From NCBI GenBank assembly GCA_030637925.1, contig DAOWFR010000097.1, positions 1 to 13,254 on the forward strand: 13,254 bases of DNA. Reading direction: 5' to 3'. The translations under genes were made by a program, and so were the position numbers. The stretch comes from Methanobacteriota archaeon. Lineage in GTDB: Archaea; Nanobdellota; Nanobdellia; Woesearchaeales; SM23-78. Positions 12,637 to 13,254 of the stretch are shown piece by piece (the first letter of the stretch is position 1; every line of letters begins with the position of its first letter). Below the pieces are notes generated by a model. That model saw nothing but the letters and a program-made list of their open reading frames with translations, searched no databases and was not told the origin of the DNA.

Positions 12637-13140
12637 ATGTTAAGACCAGCCATTAGAAGAATAGATGATATCAATGAGCTTTGGAATGCAGGTGCTTATA
12701 AGAGCCTGAGAAAAAGCCTTGAAAAAGTTAAGGATGGAAGAAGATTAGATTCAGAAGAGGTGAAATGTGTTTTTAACCTAGCAGGTACTTGTATGGCAGA
12801 TGTGCACTGCCTTTATTATTCTCCTAAAAAGAAGTTTCAAGGCTATGTACTGTTCAGAGTGATACCTGACTCAGGTATTGAAGCCAGGGACTTCTTAGAA
12901 GAAATGATAGGAAAAGAGATAAAAGAAAGGTTTGGAGAACCAGCTTTTAAAGAGTACTGTGCTCATCATTATGAAGGATTCAGCTCAAAGATAAAATGGA
13001 TTAAGCACTCTGATAAAACCCTTGGTATTAACATGAACTATTCTTCAAAAACCTTAACAGCAAGCTATACCTCCTTTATAACAGAGTTCTCCGAAGCAGA
13101 GAGAGAAGTCTTATTTGGTGAGACAACTCATACAAAATAA
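12637..13140 (+). CDS. C-terminal part of the methyltransferase, separated by the frameshift
   Basis: Counted from ATG 12637 this is 167 residues. There is no ribosome-binding site or promoter before that ATG, and the frame is open upstream to the T6 run at 12609-12614, reading GFLFINSVKK into MLRPAIRRIDD. This suits the expected continuation of a methyltransferase after the KPEGF strand. The rest has a charged helical segment (NELWNAGAYKSLRKSLEKVK), then DVHCLYYSPKKKFQGYVLFRV and LGINMNYSSKTLTASYTSFI, which look like beta strands, with C43, C52, C58 and C108. No separate family is recognised. Best read as the C-terminal half of the 12042 gene and not as an independent gene. Confidence 0.65.
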   Translation: MLRPAIRRIDDINELWNAGAYKSLRKSLEKVKDGRRLDSEEVKCVFNLAGTCMADVHCLYYSPKKKFQGYVLFRVIPDSGIEARDFLEEMIGKEIKERFGEPAFKEYCAHHYEGFSSKIKWIKHSDKTLGINMNYSSKTLTASYTSFITEFSEAEREVLFGETTHTK

Positions 13141-13254
13141 TAACACAGAAACAACCCCAAAGGCCTAAGCATGGATGAGTGTTGGTATGTGGGGTGAGGT
13201 TGGTTGTGAGGAAAGATATTAAAAATATCAACTAAAAAAATAAAAAAATTAAAT
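13141..13254. other. Non-coding window end: C-free GT-rich stretch and hairpin
   Basis: No gene is visible. Positions 13171-13228 contain no C on the plus strand. Positions 13176-13212 are G- and T-rich with five closely spaced G runs (GG, GGGG, GG, GG, GG), which could allow a two-layer quadruplex. ACAACC (13151-13156) can pair with GGTTGT (13202-13207), or ACCCC (13154-13158) with GGGGT (13191-13195). GATATT-AAA-AATATC (13215-13229) is a perfect 6-nt inverted repeat, followed by an A-rich end. It may be the 5' part of an unseen RNA or a 3' untranslated region. Confidence 0.3.

Noticed and set aside
1..13254. CRISPR arrays, insertion sequences, tRNA or rRNA genes
   Set aside because: No regularly spaced direct repeats, transposase or integrase frames, cloverleaf-like segments or rRNA signatures were recognised by eye on either strand.

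Overview
The window comes from an archaeon with AT-rich DNA. Four genes fix the domain: ribosomal proteins L7Ae, S28e and L24e, and an elongation factor 2 that carries the diphthamide-site histidine. Initiation signals agree. Genes either start about 25 nt after a TATA-like box A with no leader (HIT 1, A24 peptidase, the 10230 gene, the methyltransferase) or follow a GGTGAT/AGGAGGT Shine-Dalgarno (the translation genes and others). Tight packing, ATGA overlaps, many reduced or degenerate enzyme homologues and small Cys-rich or Ca-loop surface proteins suggest a DPANN lineage such as Woesearchaeota or Pacearchaeota. That placement is inference and no marker phylogeny was possible.

Layout. Positions 1-290 hold a small membrane-anchored protein with an EF-hand-type calcium loop. 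Positions 353-1563 hold two overlapping HIT-domain genes; both keep the zinc ligands and both lack the catalytic histidine. Positions 1643-2581 hold a short Gfo/Idh/MocA-type oxidoreductase that overlaps, tail to tail, a minus-strand A24 prepilin peptidase (2569-3432). A palindromic TATA element (3457-3466) sits between the peptidase and a plus-strand pair: a cis-prenyltransferase homologue lacking the expected catalytic residues (3501-4208), overlapping by 4 nt a membrane-anchored SurA/PrsA-like parvulin (4205-5413). Together these look like an envelope or export neighbourhood. An orphan gene follows (5504-5947).

Positions 5941-10159 are the translation block: rpl7ae, rps28e, rpl24e, ndk, EF-2 and an FKBP/SlyD-like prolyl isomerase, on one strand with short gaps. 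The rpl7ae gene has a leader of about 90 nt with two mini-ORFs and a kink-turn-like element. The rpl24e-ndk gap holds two stem-loops and an optional 38-codon ORF.

From 10160 to the end are singly transcribed accessory genes: a two-part protein with a possible TraB-like N-terminal half (10230-11357), a 19-cysteine lipoprotein (11445-11966), and a class I methyltransferase split by an apparent +1 frameshift at a T6 run (12042-12626 and 12637-13140). The last 114 nt are non-coding as far as can be seen and contain a 58-nt C-free, GT-rich stretch.

The most notable theme is pseudoenzymes: two HIT proteins and one cis-prenyltransferase homologue keep their folds but have lost catalytic residues. 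No tRNA, rRNA, CRISPR array, insertion sequence or integrase was seen.
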